IMG/VR virus record: IMGVR_UViG_3300010885_077192
Span: 1-39,939 of that record
DNA: 39,939 nt
DNA from: a virus
Direction: 5' to 3' (one strand)
Shown here one piece after another: positions 24,736 through 31,464 of the stretch. The translations under genes and the position numbers were made by a program. The stretch's first letter is position 1; each line of letters starts with the position of its first letter. The notes under the pieces were generated by a model, which did not search any database, was not told where the DNA came from, and saw nothing but the letters and a program-made list of their open reading frames with translations.

Positions 24736-24933
24736 TTATATTTCAGAAATCTGTTTTTTTTGAATTTCTTCTGCTTCTTCTCCTGTAAATGAAAATTCGC
24801 AATCAGCGTTGCAATTTTCTCCAACTTCACATTTGCCTGCATATATTTCAATGCATTCAAAGCCTGATGTTTCCGAAAATGCACATTGATGATGTTCGCA
24901 AGAGCCGGTGAATTGTTTTTTAACACATGCCAT
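24736..24933 (-). CDS. Cysteine-rich small protein
   Basis: A 65-residue acidic protein with seven Cys (residues 3, 12, 17, 27, 35, 42, 46) and a 'CEHHQC' motif, suggesting metal binding or a disulfide-rich fold. No signal peptide. The start lies inside the last codons of the upstream gene (14-nt overlap), typical of this operon. An alternative frame at 24702-24926 is Lys/Asn-rich and less protein-like. Function unknown; it ends the early operon. Confidence 0.55.
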   Translation of the reverse strand: MACVKKQFTGSCEHHQCAFSETSGFECIEIYAGKCEVGENCNADCEFSFTGEEAEEIQKKQISEI

Positions 24934-25153
24934 TGTCTAAAATTTGATGAATGGTTAAAGTTAAACTATCAGGATTAAGCCCGAGATTTTTGATGTTTTC
25001 AGCCTCTTTAGAAAAGAGATCCAGGAAATAATCATCAATACGGCTCAAATCGTAAAAATTTCCAACATCAAGAGTACTACGTGATGTTATCACCATTCCA
25101 GAAACCGTTTTTCTGACTGGAATTCGAGTTAGTTTATATGCTTTTTTTGCCAT
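24920..25153 (-). CDS. Small unknown early protein
   Basis: A 77-residue protein with a basic N-terminus (1-16) and an acidic, aromatic middle ('IDDYFLDLFSKEAENI'). Preceded by the duplicated leader copy at 25151-25198. No recognised family. Part of the early operon. Confidence 0.55.
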   Translation of the reverse strand: MAKKAYKLTRIPVRKTVSGMVITSRSTLDVGNFYDLSRIDDYFLDLFSKEAENIKNLGLNPDSLTLTIHQILDNGMC

Positions 25154-25198
25154 TGGTGTGAATGTTTATTGGCTTTCGCTAGTTAAAATGGTTTGTTA
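25151..25198 (-). repeat. Duplicated leader sequence, copy 2
   Basis: Counterpart of 24669-24717. Here the ATG at its end starts the 77-residue gene, showing what the repeated segment does. Confidence 0.6.
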
Positions 25199-25350
25199 AG
25201 TTCTTTTTCCAATTGATCCTTTGCGCCATGGCAAAGTTCAATCAGTCGCTGTTCGGCCCGAAAAAGGGGCACAAACGCTACTCCACTGTTTGAGTATATG
25301 CGCCACTCGTTTTCTATATAGTGAAGTTGGGCATTGGTCCATCCTTCCAT
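25183..25350 (-). CDS. Small unknown protein downstream of HNH gene
   Basis: A 55-residue frame starting MEGWTNAQ, 2 nt after the HNH stop codon. Protein-like composition with several aromatic residues, and a helical C-terminus ('LFRAEQRLIELCHGAKDQLEKEL'). Tight spacing on the upstream side supports it as a real operon member. Function unknown. Confidence 0.5.
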   Translation of the reverse strand: MEGWTNAQLHYIENEWRIYSNSGVAFVPLFRAEQRLIELCHGAKDQLEKELNKPF

Positions 25351-25352
25351 CT

Positions 25353-25754
25353 TCAAAACAATTTAGCCTGTTCATCATGCGCCCGGCCATATCGACGCGA
25401 GCGAATGTGTTGATAATGATCATATCTCAAATGGCAGCGCTGGCACAAAGCCGCCAGGTTATTCATCTCATTATTGCCTGGATCCCGATCCAGGTGTGCG
25501 GTGGTAATCACGATGCGCGTAAGCCCGTGGAACTTTAAGCGCTTTGGCAGCATCTTTTCAGTGCTTTCATAGGCGCCAGTTGTTTCAGATACAAACAGTA
25601 CTTCTACCCAATCGGGCATAATGCGCGTTTGTTTTCGCTGGATTACTTTGAGGTGTGGCGCCTGGCACCATTCACAGGCCCAGCCGGCGCGGGATCGTAC
25701 TTGATCCGATATTTCGTCCCAGTTAGCTGGGTACAAGTGTTTTCTGATCGGCAT
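25353..25754 (-). CDS. HNH endonuclease
   Basis: A 133-residue protein with an HNH nuclease core: a structural Cys pair in 'CEWC' (C27, C30), 'AHLDRDPGNNEMNNLAALC' (catalytic His 87, Asn 99) and a second pair in 'CQRCH' (C104, C107, then H108). It could nick or cut DNA in recombination, in packaging, or as a defence against competitors. The ATG at 25754 overlaps the upstream gene by 32 nt; the longest frame overlaps more and is less likely. The location next to two methyltransferases is notable, but no classic restriction pair is proven. Confidence 0.8.
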   Translation of the reverse strand: MPIRKHLYPANWDEISDQVRSRAGWACEWCQAPHLKVIQRKQTRIMPDWVEVLFVSETTGAYESTEKMLPKRLKFHGLTRIVITTAHLDRDPGNNEMNNLAALCQRCHLRYDHYQHIRSRRYGRAHDEQAKLF

Positions 25755-25992
25755 CTTCTTGTTGTTGCTCCGCTGCGCAAAAAGCAGCAAATGTTTTTAG
25801 CAATGTGGTTTCTTCTGAAATTCCTGGTACCCGATCCCTCACGAATTCCGCCCACCACAGCGCCCGATCATATCCGTGGCGGCGTACCAGGTCGGAGAAT
25901 CGCCAGGCGGTTATGCCTTGGGCGATGCTGTATGAGGGTTTATAGTGGGGATCGGGTTTAGTGGCTTTTAGCAGTTCGATTTGGTCGGTCAT
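25723..25992 (-). CDS. Unknown early protein between methyltransferase and nuclease
   Basis: An 89-residue protein with an aromatic-rich helical middle ('AWRFSDLVRRHGYDRALWWAEFV'). Its start overlaps the end of the adenine methyltransferase gene by ATGA. Possibly a partner of the HNH nuclease, by position only. Confidence 0.55.
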   Translation of the reverse strand: MTDQIELLKATKPDPHYKPSYSIAQGITAWRFSDLVRRHGYDRALWWAEFVRDRVPGISEETTLLKTFAAFCAAEQQQEDADQKTLVPS

Positions 25993-26813
25993 GAGAAGGA
26001 AAGTTTAGTTTGCCTGGTTTTTACCGCAGGATCGTAATTGGTCCACAAGCATTCCGAGACTGACCTCTTATTGGTTGACATGGGCAGCACTTTTGCCTTA
26101 AACTTGAATTTATTAAGGCCTTTGAATAGATCATTCATTTTAGGGCTGTCATATCCGCTGATTGCTACCAATCCTTTTACCTGATTTATTGTCTCTGCGA
26201 ATACCGAATACATTACCTCATTCATTTCATATCGGTAATCATCCTTGGTAATACGCGCCTGGCTGTGATATGGTGGATCACAGTAGAATAAGGTGTTTTT
26301 GGTATCGTATTTCAGAATGATCTGATTGGCTTCCATGCATTCAATTTGCACCATACGAAGGCGTGTCGCAACATCTTCAAGCCCTGAAATCTTGGACATG
26401 AAATTTCTGACAGCAGATGAATGAGTGCCTGGATTGTATGTCTTGTTTTTTGACCACGACCGGTCTTTTCTGGCACCTGCCTTAGCAATGTCCATTTGTA
26501 CTTTCACGTACCAGCGGCGGGCATCCTCTACCGGATCACCAGTATTTTCCCAGGCCTGTACAAATTCTTGTCGGCTATATGGTGTAAGCAGCAATGCATC
26601 AATCAAAGGCTGCGGATTATCGCGCAACACCTTGAAAAAGTTGATAATATCGCCATTCAAATCATTGATGGTTTCAATAGGGCTTGGTTTTCTATTCAGA
26701 AGTACTGCGGCCGATCCGCAAAATGGCTCAACAAAGTGGTCCGTTTGTGGAAGTAGCGGCAGGATATTGCTGAGGTGCGTATTTTTTGCACCGTAATAGG
26801 CGAATGTGATCAT
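25989..26813 (-). CDS. DNA adenine methyltransferase (D12 class)
   Basis: A 274-residue protein with the N-terminal SAM-binding motif 'EPFCGSA' (29-35) and catalytic motif 'DPPY' (179-182), as in Dam/D12 N6-adenine methyltransferases. It probably methylates phage DNA to escape host restriction or to mark replication. Target site not readable from sequence. The start overlaps the end of the broken cytosine methyltransferase by ATGA, so the two were a co-translated pair. Confidence 0.85.
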   Translation of the reverse strand: MITFAYYGAKNTHLSNILPLLPQTDHFVEPFCGSAAVLLNRKPSPIETINDLNGDIINFFKVLRDNPQPLIDALLLTPYSRQEFVQAWENTGDPVEDARRWYVKVQMDIAKAGARKDRSWSKNKTYNPGTHSSAVRNFMSKISGLEDVATRLRMVQIECMEANQIILKYDTKNTLFYCDPPYHSQARITKDDYRYEMNEVMYSVFAETINQVKGLVAISGYDSPKMNDLFKGLNKFKFKAKVLPMSTNKRSVSECLWTNYDPAVKTRQTKLSFS

Positions 26814-28081
26814 TGGTTTTGTTGTTTTAAAATTTCATCCATCATCATAATGCGCTCCCCGATCCAGCGCTGCACGGGTACCGCCTGGCTATTGCCCAGT
26901 ACTTTGTAACGAGGTCCATCCAGGCAATTTTCGGCGGGTTTTCCTCTGTATGGAATTCGAGTATAATCATCCGGAAAACCTTGTAATCGTTCGCATTCAA
27001 TAGGGGTAAGTCTGCGCACGTAGCATTCATCAATAATGCTGTGGCCACCGTTTTTCGCAACATCCAGTGTTGGCATCACTTCAGATGGATTACAGGACTG
27101 TGATGCGCTGCTTTTAGCGTTAAATCCTATCGTTGCAAGCCGATATCCTGCATTTCTGCTACCTACCGTGATGGTTGGACAAATGTTTTTGTTATTAATG
27201 TCAATATCAAATTTGCCAGCGCCAGCACCGAAAACAAGCATTCCATTTTCAACATCTTGCATCGTAACACTACCGGCACTTTTGCCTCCATGCATGAGTG
27301 TTCCGGTTACGACCAACCCACTCGCTATGTCTTGCATCGTTAATCCTCCGCTTTTATCGCGTGAGGATAGTGTTCCGGTAATAAGGTTTTGGCATTCGTT
27401 GCCAGATGGGCCGCCGCGACCTCCGGCCCATTTGGATGTAACCGTAGATACTGTTGTATAAGCGCCGGAAGTATCGCTGTTGGAAGCGGCCGTTTGCGCT
27501 GTTTCGAACGGCGCAATATGCCCTCGATCGCAAGGCTGCTGATTAAGTACCGCGAAAGGGATTCGGACATCGCCTTACGAATGTGCGACAACGAAGATGC
27601 GACGGCGGCGTTGGGGGACTCCGAAGTGCTGAGCGTCCAGCACTCGGTAAGCGAACTCATACCCGAGTTGCGCCAACGCCCCGAAGAAGGAACCAAAGTC
27701 CCGCCCCTTGTTGCTGGACAATAAGCCAGGGACGTTTTCCCAAACGATCCATCGTGGCCGTAATCGCTGAGCAATTCCAAGGAAGACAATGGACAGGTTA
27801 CCACGTGGATCATCCATTCCCTTTCGGAGACCGGCAACTGAGAAGGATTGGCAGGGCGTTCCTCCGGCCAAAAGGTCAATTGGGGCATGGTGTTTTCTGA
27901 TTTGTCTGGCATATTTATATACAAGGTTCATATCCCCGTAATTGGGAACTGTTGGATAATGGTGTTTCAAAATAGCGGATGCAAACGGGTCTATTTCCGA
28001 GAAAAAAACGGGCTTCCATCCAAGTGGTTTCCATGCGGCTGATTCGGCAGAAATACCTGATGCTACGGTTGCGTAATTCAT
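26810..28081 (-). pseudogene. Cytosine-C5 methyltransferase interrupted by an in-frame TAA
   Basis: A Dcm-type gene in two pieces in the same reading frame. The first 168 codons (28081-27578) hold the SAM-binding region, the catalytic 'PCQS' (C77), 'ENV' (115-117) and 'QRRRR' (157-161). A single TAA at 27577-27575 follows '...FVVAHS'. The frame then continues without a shift for 254 residues, including a 'WAGGRGGPSG' linker and the C-terminal motifs 'LTPIECERLQGFPDDYT' and 'GNSQAVPV'. Either a nonsense mutation inactivates it, or the halves work together, since a good GGAGG precedes an internal ATG at 27337. Split C5 methyltransferases such as M.AquI are known. The ATG at 28081 is the natural start. 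Confidence 0.75.
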
Positions 28082-28097
28082 TGTTTTGTTGACTGGT

Positions 28098-28337
28098 TTA
28101 TTTACAAGTGCAAGCATTATGAGGCTGATCAACTACCGACACATCACGAATGATGCATCCTTTCCGATTGTATGACCGAAAAGCGCTTCGATCATCGGCA
28201 TTGTAATCAGCATCTGGTAGCATGGCTTTTCGTTTCCAGCCATTACAAATTTGACAATAGGCAACCCTGCACATTTTACCCTGATTTTGAGGATTATCGA
28301 ACAGAGTTTGCTCCGTTTTGAGTGATTGTAGAGCCAT
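28098..28337 (-). CDS. Small Cys-containing, possibly zinc-binding early protein
   Basis: A 79-residue protein starting at the ATG at 28337. A 'CRVAYCQICNGWKRK' segment and a C-terminal 'CTC' give six Cys, fitting a small zinc-ribbon-like fold. First gene downstream of the iteron region and directly upstream of the methyltransferase. It could bind nucleic acid; not recognised. Confidence 0.5.
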   Translation of the reverse strand: MALQSLKTEQTLFDNPQNQGKMCRVAYCQICNGWKRKAMLPDADYNADDRSAFRSYNRKGCIIRDVSVVDQPHNACTCK

Positions 28338-28367
28338 GTTTTTATTTGTATTTATACTATAGAAAAT

Positions 28368-28545
28368 GAGACTTTTGAGACTTTCGAAATTATGCTCATA
28401 ACTCATTGATTATCAGCACTTGAAAATCTCAAAACCGTGAGACTTTGGTGAGACTTTAAAAACTTGTAAGTATACTGTTAAAATTATTGAGACTTTGGTG
28501 AGACTTTCAAGTATTGATAGTCAATACATTATAAGTAAAGTCTCA
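28368..28545. repeat. GAGACTTT iteron cluster, candidate replication origin or operator
   Basis: Six direct copies of GAGACTTT at 28368, 28377, 28439, 28450, 28489 and 28500, and one inverted copy (AAAGTCTC) at 28538-28545. Two pairs form identical 19-bp units 50 bp apart, with copies spaced 11 bp, one helical turn. A perfect 7-bp inverted repeat (GTATTGA/TCAATAC, 28511-28527) lies in the cluster. It sits in the gap after the helicase-like gene, the usual place for a phage origin. An operator array is the alternative. Confidence 0.7.
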
Positions 28546-28608
28546 ATAATCTCAATAATCTCACTCTTATACTTTTTTTTCGCAAAAGGCCAAAAAAAGG
28601 GGCTGTAC

Positions 28609-30063
28609 CTAAACATACAGCCGCTCATATTCGCCATGCCGAACTTTCTGAAAAAGCCGCCTCGAATTGTCGGTTTCATTCAGCATTCGGAACAATTTTG
28701 CCCGGCTTATTCCGGTTTTTTCAGCAATGGTTTCGGCCTGTGATGTGGTGAATGGCTTACCCATCGGTAAGGCCTTGTAAAAGTTCTTTTCATCCTTGGG
28801 TAATTTTGCAATTGGAGTGTTAGAATTTATAATATTGTTGGCCTTAAAGGCATGTAGCAAAAAATACTCGGTCAGGTCAGAGGCATACTGAGCCTGTTGC
28901 AACGTAACGGTATGGTTATCATCCGGTGGAAAATCCTTGTTGGTATGAAATAAGCAGGCGTAATGCAGTCGGTTTATGATGAGGCAAAACCGAAGGGTAT
29001 AGGTCTGCATTTTGCTGTACACGTTCCGGAGGTATTCATTATCGTAGCCCTCCATTCGGTCTTTTAACTTATTCAAATACTCGGTAATGTAATCATCAGC
29101 GCTTGGCTCAAGGAAGACCTCCCAGGGAACAGCCTCCCCTTCCCCATTATCTTCTTCCGCTAGTTTGATATCCAGCAACGTATTGAGCACTGGCGCATAG
29201 TTTTTCAGAAAAATTTGCTGGGTATCACTGCGCTCCATGCGCTTTTTCAGCTTCAAAACGGGTACATTATCAGGGTACACGTACAGCATTCGTTCTGAAA
29301 AGCCATTTTGAGATCGCCCACCCTTCCCTATTTCCTCCAACATTCCGGGCTGGATGGTCCCGACAACGGATATCGCTGGCCAATCAAGCCATGCCTTACG
29401 GGTTTGGCGCGATATGGACATAGAGCCACCAGACCAATTGGTCAGCCAGAACTCTTGCTCAGATCCTGAATTATAGCGGTTGAAATTGGCAAACCAAGCG
29501 CGTAATTCATCAATATATACCCCTATTCCACGCGGGTTTTTCTGTATAGACCGGGTAAGTGCCTCAATCGTGAAGTCAGAAAACAGGCATTGGCGGTCCT
29601 TGAGGTTCTCGGTTACTTCACCGGCTTCTGCCAATTCAGCCTGTGCCTTTGCATATTCTTTGATTGCCTTTTTATTGCGCTGAATGATCGGATCCAGGGC
29701 AAACTTCAGTGGATGCGACTTCGCGGATCCTGGTGGCGCCACAATGGCCAGGTAAATACAGGCTGTTTCTCTCCATTCGCCTTGGTAATAAAGCCGATGC
29801 GTACGTGCTATTGCAAGTGACGTAGCGGCCAAAATGCTGGCAGCGGTAATATCCGGGGGAAATGAAAGGTATCTTTCGCAGTCATTAATTACCTCACAAA
29901 TTCGGCTTGGAAAAATATCAATCGGGAATGGCGGTGCTGCTGCAATATCATCATCTTTCAGGTTTGGATTAGGGACGTAGTGGTATCCATCGGCTGTTGC
30001 TACGGGTGGCTTACCCGTAAGTGTATCCGGTGAAATAAGCGATTTGAGTGCTGATAATGACAT
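28609..30063 (-). CDS. DUF3987-type helicase/primase-associated ATPase
   Basis: A 484-residue protein with Walker A-like 'APPGSAKSH' (109-117) and Walker B-like 'GVYIDELRAW' (181-190). This matches DUF3987 proteins that occur in phage and plasmid replication modules. A winged-helix-like C-terminus (about 420-480, 'FTTSQAETIAEKTGISRAKL') could bind DNA. The likely role is replication initiation or helicase activity at the iteron region immediately downstream. Co-transcribed with a small gene upstream, with a 2-nt gap. Confidence 0.75.
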   Translation of the reverse strand: MSLSALKSLISPDTLTGKPPVATADGYHYVPNPNLKDDDIAAAPPFPIDIFPSRICEVINDCERYLSFPPDITAASILAATSLAIARTHRLYYQGEWRETACIYLAIVAPPGSAKSHPLKFALDPIIQRNKKAIKEYAKAQAELAEAGEVTENLKDRQCLFSDFTIEALTRSIQKNPRGIGVYIDELRAWFANFNRYNSGSEQEFWLTNWSGGSMSISRQTRKAWLDWPAISVVGTIQPGMLEEIGKGGRSQNGFSERMLYVYPDNVPVLKLKKRMERSDTQQIFLKNYAPVLNTLLDIKLAEEDNGEGEAVPWEVFLEPSADDYITEYLNKLKDRMEGYDNEYLRNVYSKMQTYTLRFCLIINRLHYACLFHTNKDFPPDDNHTVTLQQAQYASDLTEYFLLHAFKANNIINSNTPIAKLPKDEKNFYKALPMGKPFTTSQAETIAEKTGISRAKLFRMLNETDNSRRLFQKVRHGEYERLYV

Positions 30064-30065
30064 GA

Positions 30066-30476
30066 TTAGAACAGTTCAGGGTTAGATAATTGCAAATTGG
30101 TTTTGATCATACTTCGTTTCCATTCCTTTTCAGTCTCATTTCTCAATTTGGGAAACATTGCCTGCCATCCGTATTCTTTTTCGGATAGTGCGCGCTTGGC
30201 ATATACCAATTCATCAATCCATTGGTGTAACTGCTCTATGTATTGCTGAGTAGCATCATGGTATTGAACCAATCGAATCAGCCGATCTCGGTTCATGTTA
30301 TACACTGATAGCGATTGTTGGTCAAGGGCTTCTACCCCACCCTTTTTATCAGCAAATTGATCATTACGGAGGTTCATGTTGGCGATGTCAGTCAGGAATA
30401 CCTGCCTAGCTTGCTCGTAAAGAGTTGCTTCGAAATGCATGGGTAAATCTTGTTGTGGGCTGTGAAGTTTGTCCAT
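30066..30476 (-). CDS. Unknown helical early protein
   Basis: A 136-residue, mostly helical protein rich in Gln, Glu and aromatic residues. It is directly upstream of the DUF3987 gene, so it may serve in replication. No motif recognised. A box-like AGTCCTTT at 30498-30491 precedes it, but without a matching -7 box. Confidence 0.55.
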   Translation of the reverse strand: MDKLHSPQQDLPMHFEATLYEQARQVFLTDIANMNLRNDQFADKKGGVEALDQQSLSVYNMNRDRLIRLVQYHDATQQYIEQLHQWIDELVYAKRALSEKEYGWQAMFPKLRNETEKEWKRSMIKTNLQLSNPELF

Positions 30477-30516
30477 TTTTAAGGCCTCAGAAAGGACTTA
30501 TAGGCTTGCCGAATTT

Positions 30517-30762
30517 TTATGGAATTGATCGATAATTGATCTCATCCAAAACCGCTTCTAATCGCTTTACGGTTAAATCAAGATCTTCCACATACTTCCA
30601 CGAAGGGATATCTATTACTTTCCGATTCATTCGATCAATAAGTGATATTCCAAGTTTTTTGTGCAAAGCCTGGATATTATCGAATAATTGCTGTGCTTCC
30701 AGGCTTAGAAGTTTATCGCTGATTTTTGATAAATCAGCGTGCCTAATATTATTATTTGCCAT
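30517..30762 (-). CDS. Small unknown early protein
   Basis: An 81-residue helical protein starting at the ATG at 30762; the longer frame runs through a terminator. Leu/Ile-rich amphipathic helices suggest oligomerisation. Function unknown. Confidence 0.5.
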   Translation of the reverse strand: MANNNIRHADLSKISDKLLSLEAQQLFDNIQALHKKLGISLIDRMNRKVIDIPSWKYVEDLDLTVKRLEAVLDEINYRSIP

Positions 30763-30783
30763 GATTTTGAATTGAAAAAGTTG

Positions 30784-30815
30784 AAAAAAAGCCGGGCAAT
30801 CTTGCATCACCCGGC
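30784..30815 (-). terminator. Terminator in the early operon
   Basis: GCCGGG (30791-30796) pairs with CCCGGC (30810-30815), with an inner GCAA/TTGC pair, and a T7 tract follows on the minus strand. It lies just after the 54-residue frame and may regulate read-through into the replication genes. Confidence 0.7.
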
Positions 30816-30820
30816 GATGC

Positions 30821-30985
30821 TTAACATGAAAAGTTAGAGTCGAATCCCTGGCGCTTTCGCCAGGGCCCTTTGTATTCGGTTGAAAAGAAAATGCAGTTGT
30901 AGGCCTGAACGATGTTCAAGTGTGAGAGGGCCAAGAAGATTTGATCTCGTGTGTGTGAGTACTGCTGCTGCCGAATGGCAACCAT
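30821..30985 (-). CDS. Small protein or structured RNA region
   Basis: A 54-residue frame beginning MVAIRQQQYS, aromatic and basic. Within it lies a perfect 8-bp stem with a GAAA-type loop on the minus strand (30846-30865), and the stretch lies between two terminator-like hairpins (30784-30815 and 31086-31109). The segment could therefore act as RNA rather than, or as well as, protein. The stretch 30986-31085 has no convincing gene. Confidence 0.4.
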   Translation of the reverse strand: MVAIRQQQYSHTRDQIFLALSHLNIVQAYNCIFFSTEYKGPWRKRQGFDSNFSC

Positions 30986-31085
30986 AAGGGGGGTAGATTA
31001 AAACTAAGATTAAAACTCTGGAAGCGATCCCCTACCCTGAGTTTCCTCAAGGCAGGGCTTTAAACGCTTCAATTGTGAATCATGT

Positions 31086-31109
31086 GGTGCCGATCCTTTG
31101 ACCGGCACC
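31086..31109 (-). terminator. Terminator-like hairpin
   Basis: GGTGCCG (31086-31092) pairs with CGGCACC (31103-31109) just past the stop of the small lipoprotein-like gene. No T-tract on the minus strand, so activity is uncertain. Confidence 0.45.
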
Positions 31110-31121
31110 GGTTTGTGTTTG

Positions 31122-31337
31122 TTATTTGCTTTGCCCTGGCTTTTGTGGTACCGGGTCCTTGTATTCGGCGGATAGCGGTATAGGGCGCTTGTATTTGGAA
31201 TAAATCGGATCGGCGGGATGGCCTGGATTAACTACTTTTTTTGAGCAGGAAGTGAAAACGGTGAGCAAAACCAAGGCAAAACCAAGTAGAAATGCACCGA
31301 AAAGCACTATGTATGAGTATTCAGAGTTCTTATCCAT
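31122..31337 (-). CDS. Small membrane or lipoprotein-like protein
   Basis: A 71-residue protein starting at the ATG at 31337: polar N-terminus, hydrophobic segment (about 8-28), then 'FTSCSKK', which resembles a lipobox Cys, and a Pro-rich tail. It may be a small outer-membrane lipoprotein, as in superinfection exclusion, or a plain membrane protein. It overlaps the 44-residue frame upstream by 8 nt. Confidence 0.5.
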   Translation of the reverse strand: MDKNSEYSYIVLFGAFLLGFALVLLTVFTSCSKKVVNPGHPADPIYSKYKRPIPLSAEYKDPVPQKPGQSK

Positions 31338-31464
31338 GATTGGTATTTTGATTATTGGCAAATACTTCAAAGATGAAAATCATCAAAAAAGCAATTGGCC
31401 AGGTTAGGATGAAAGTTGCAAAAAAGAGGATCAGAAACAATAATACCTTATGCTTGATATTCAT
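31330..31464 (-). CDS. Very small membrane protein
   Basis: A 44-residue frame with a strongly hydrophobic core (residues 8-37, rich in Phe, Leu and Ile). Its start lies inside the end of the large membrane gene (17-nt overlap), and its end overlaps the next start. This chain of overlaps between three genes supports it. Confidence 0.45.
   Translation of the reverse strand: MNIKHKVLLFLILFFATFILTWPIAFLMIFIFEVFANNQNTNHG

Noticed and set aside
24702-24926. 74-residue Lys/Asn-rich frame
   Set aside because: It overlaps the better supported Cys-rich gene, and its composition looks like translated AT-rich noise.
27575-27577. Recoded stop codon (alternative genetic code)
   Set aside because: Other long genes end normally and no other in-frame TAA in a clear gene was seen, so a genome-wide TAA recoding is not supported.
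27340-27924. A 194-residue open frame on the minus strand across the methyltransferase
   Set aside because: It overlaps the real methyltransferase frame, whose motifs continue in phase on both sides of the TAA; the protein has no recognisable features.
25353-28081. Complete restriction-modification system
   Set aside because: Two methyltransferases and an HNH protein are adjacent, but no recognisable restriction subunit or shared target can be shown; phage self-protection explains the genes as well.
28368-28545. CRISPR array
   Set aside because: The repeats are 8 bp with short irregular gaps and no spacer pattern or cas genes.
30491-30498. AGTCCTTT box before the 136-residue early gene
   Set aside because: No NAnnTTTG at the 20-bp distance, and the spacer runs into the coding region.
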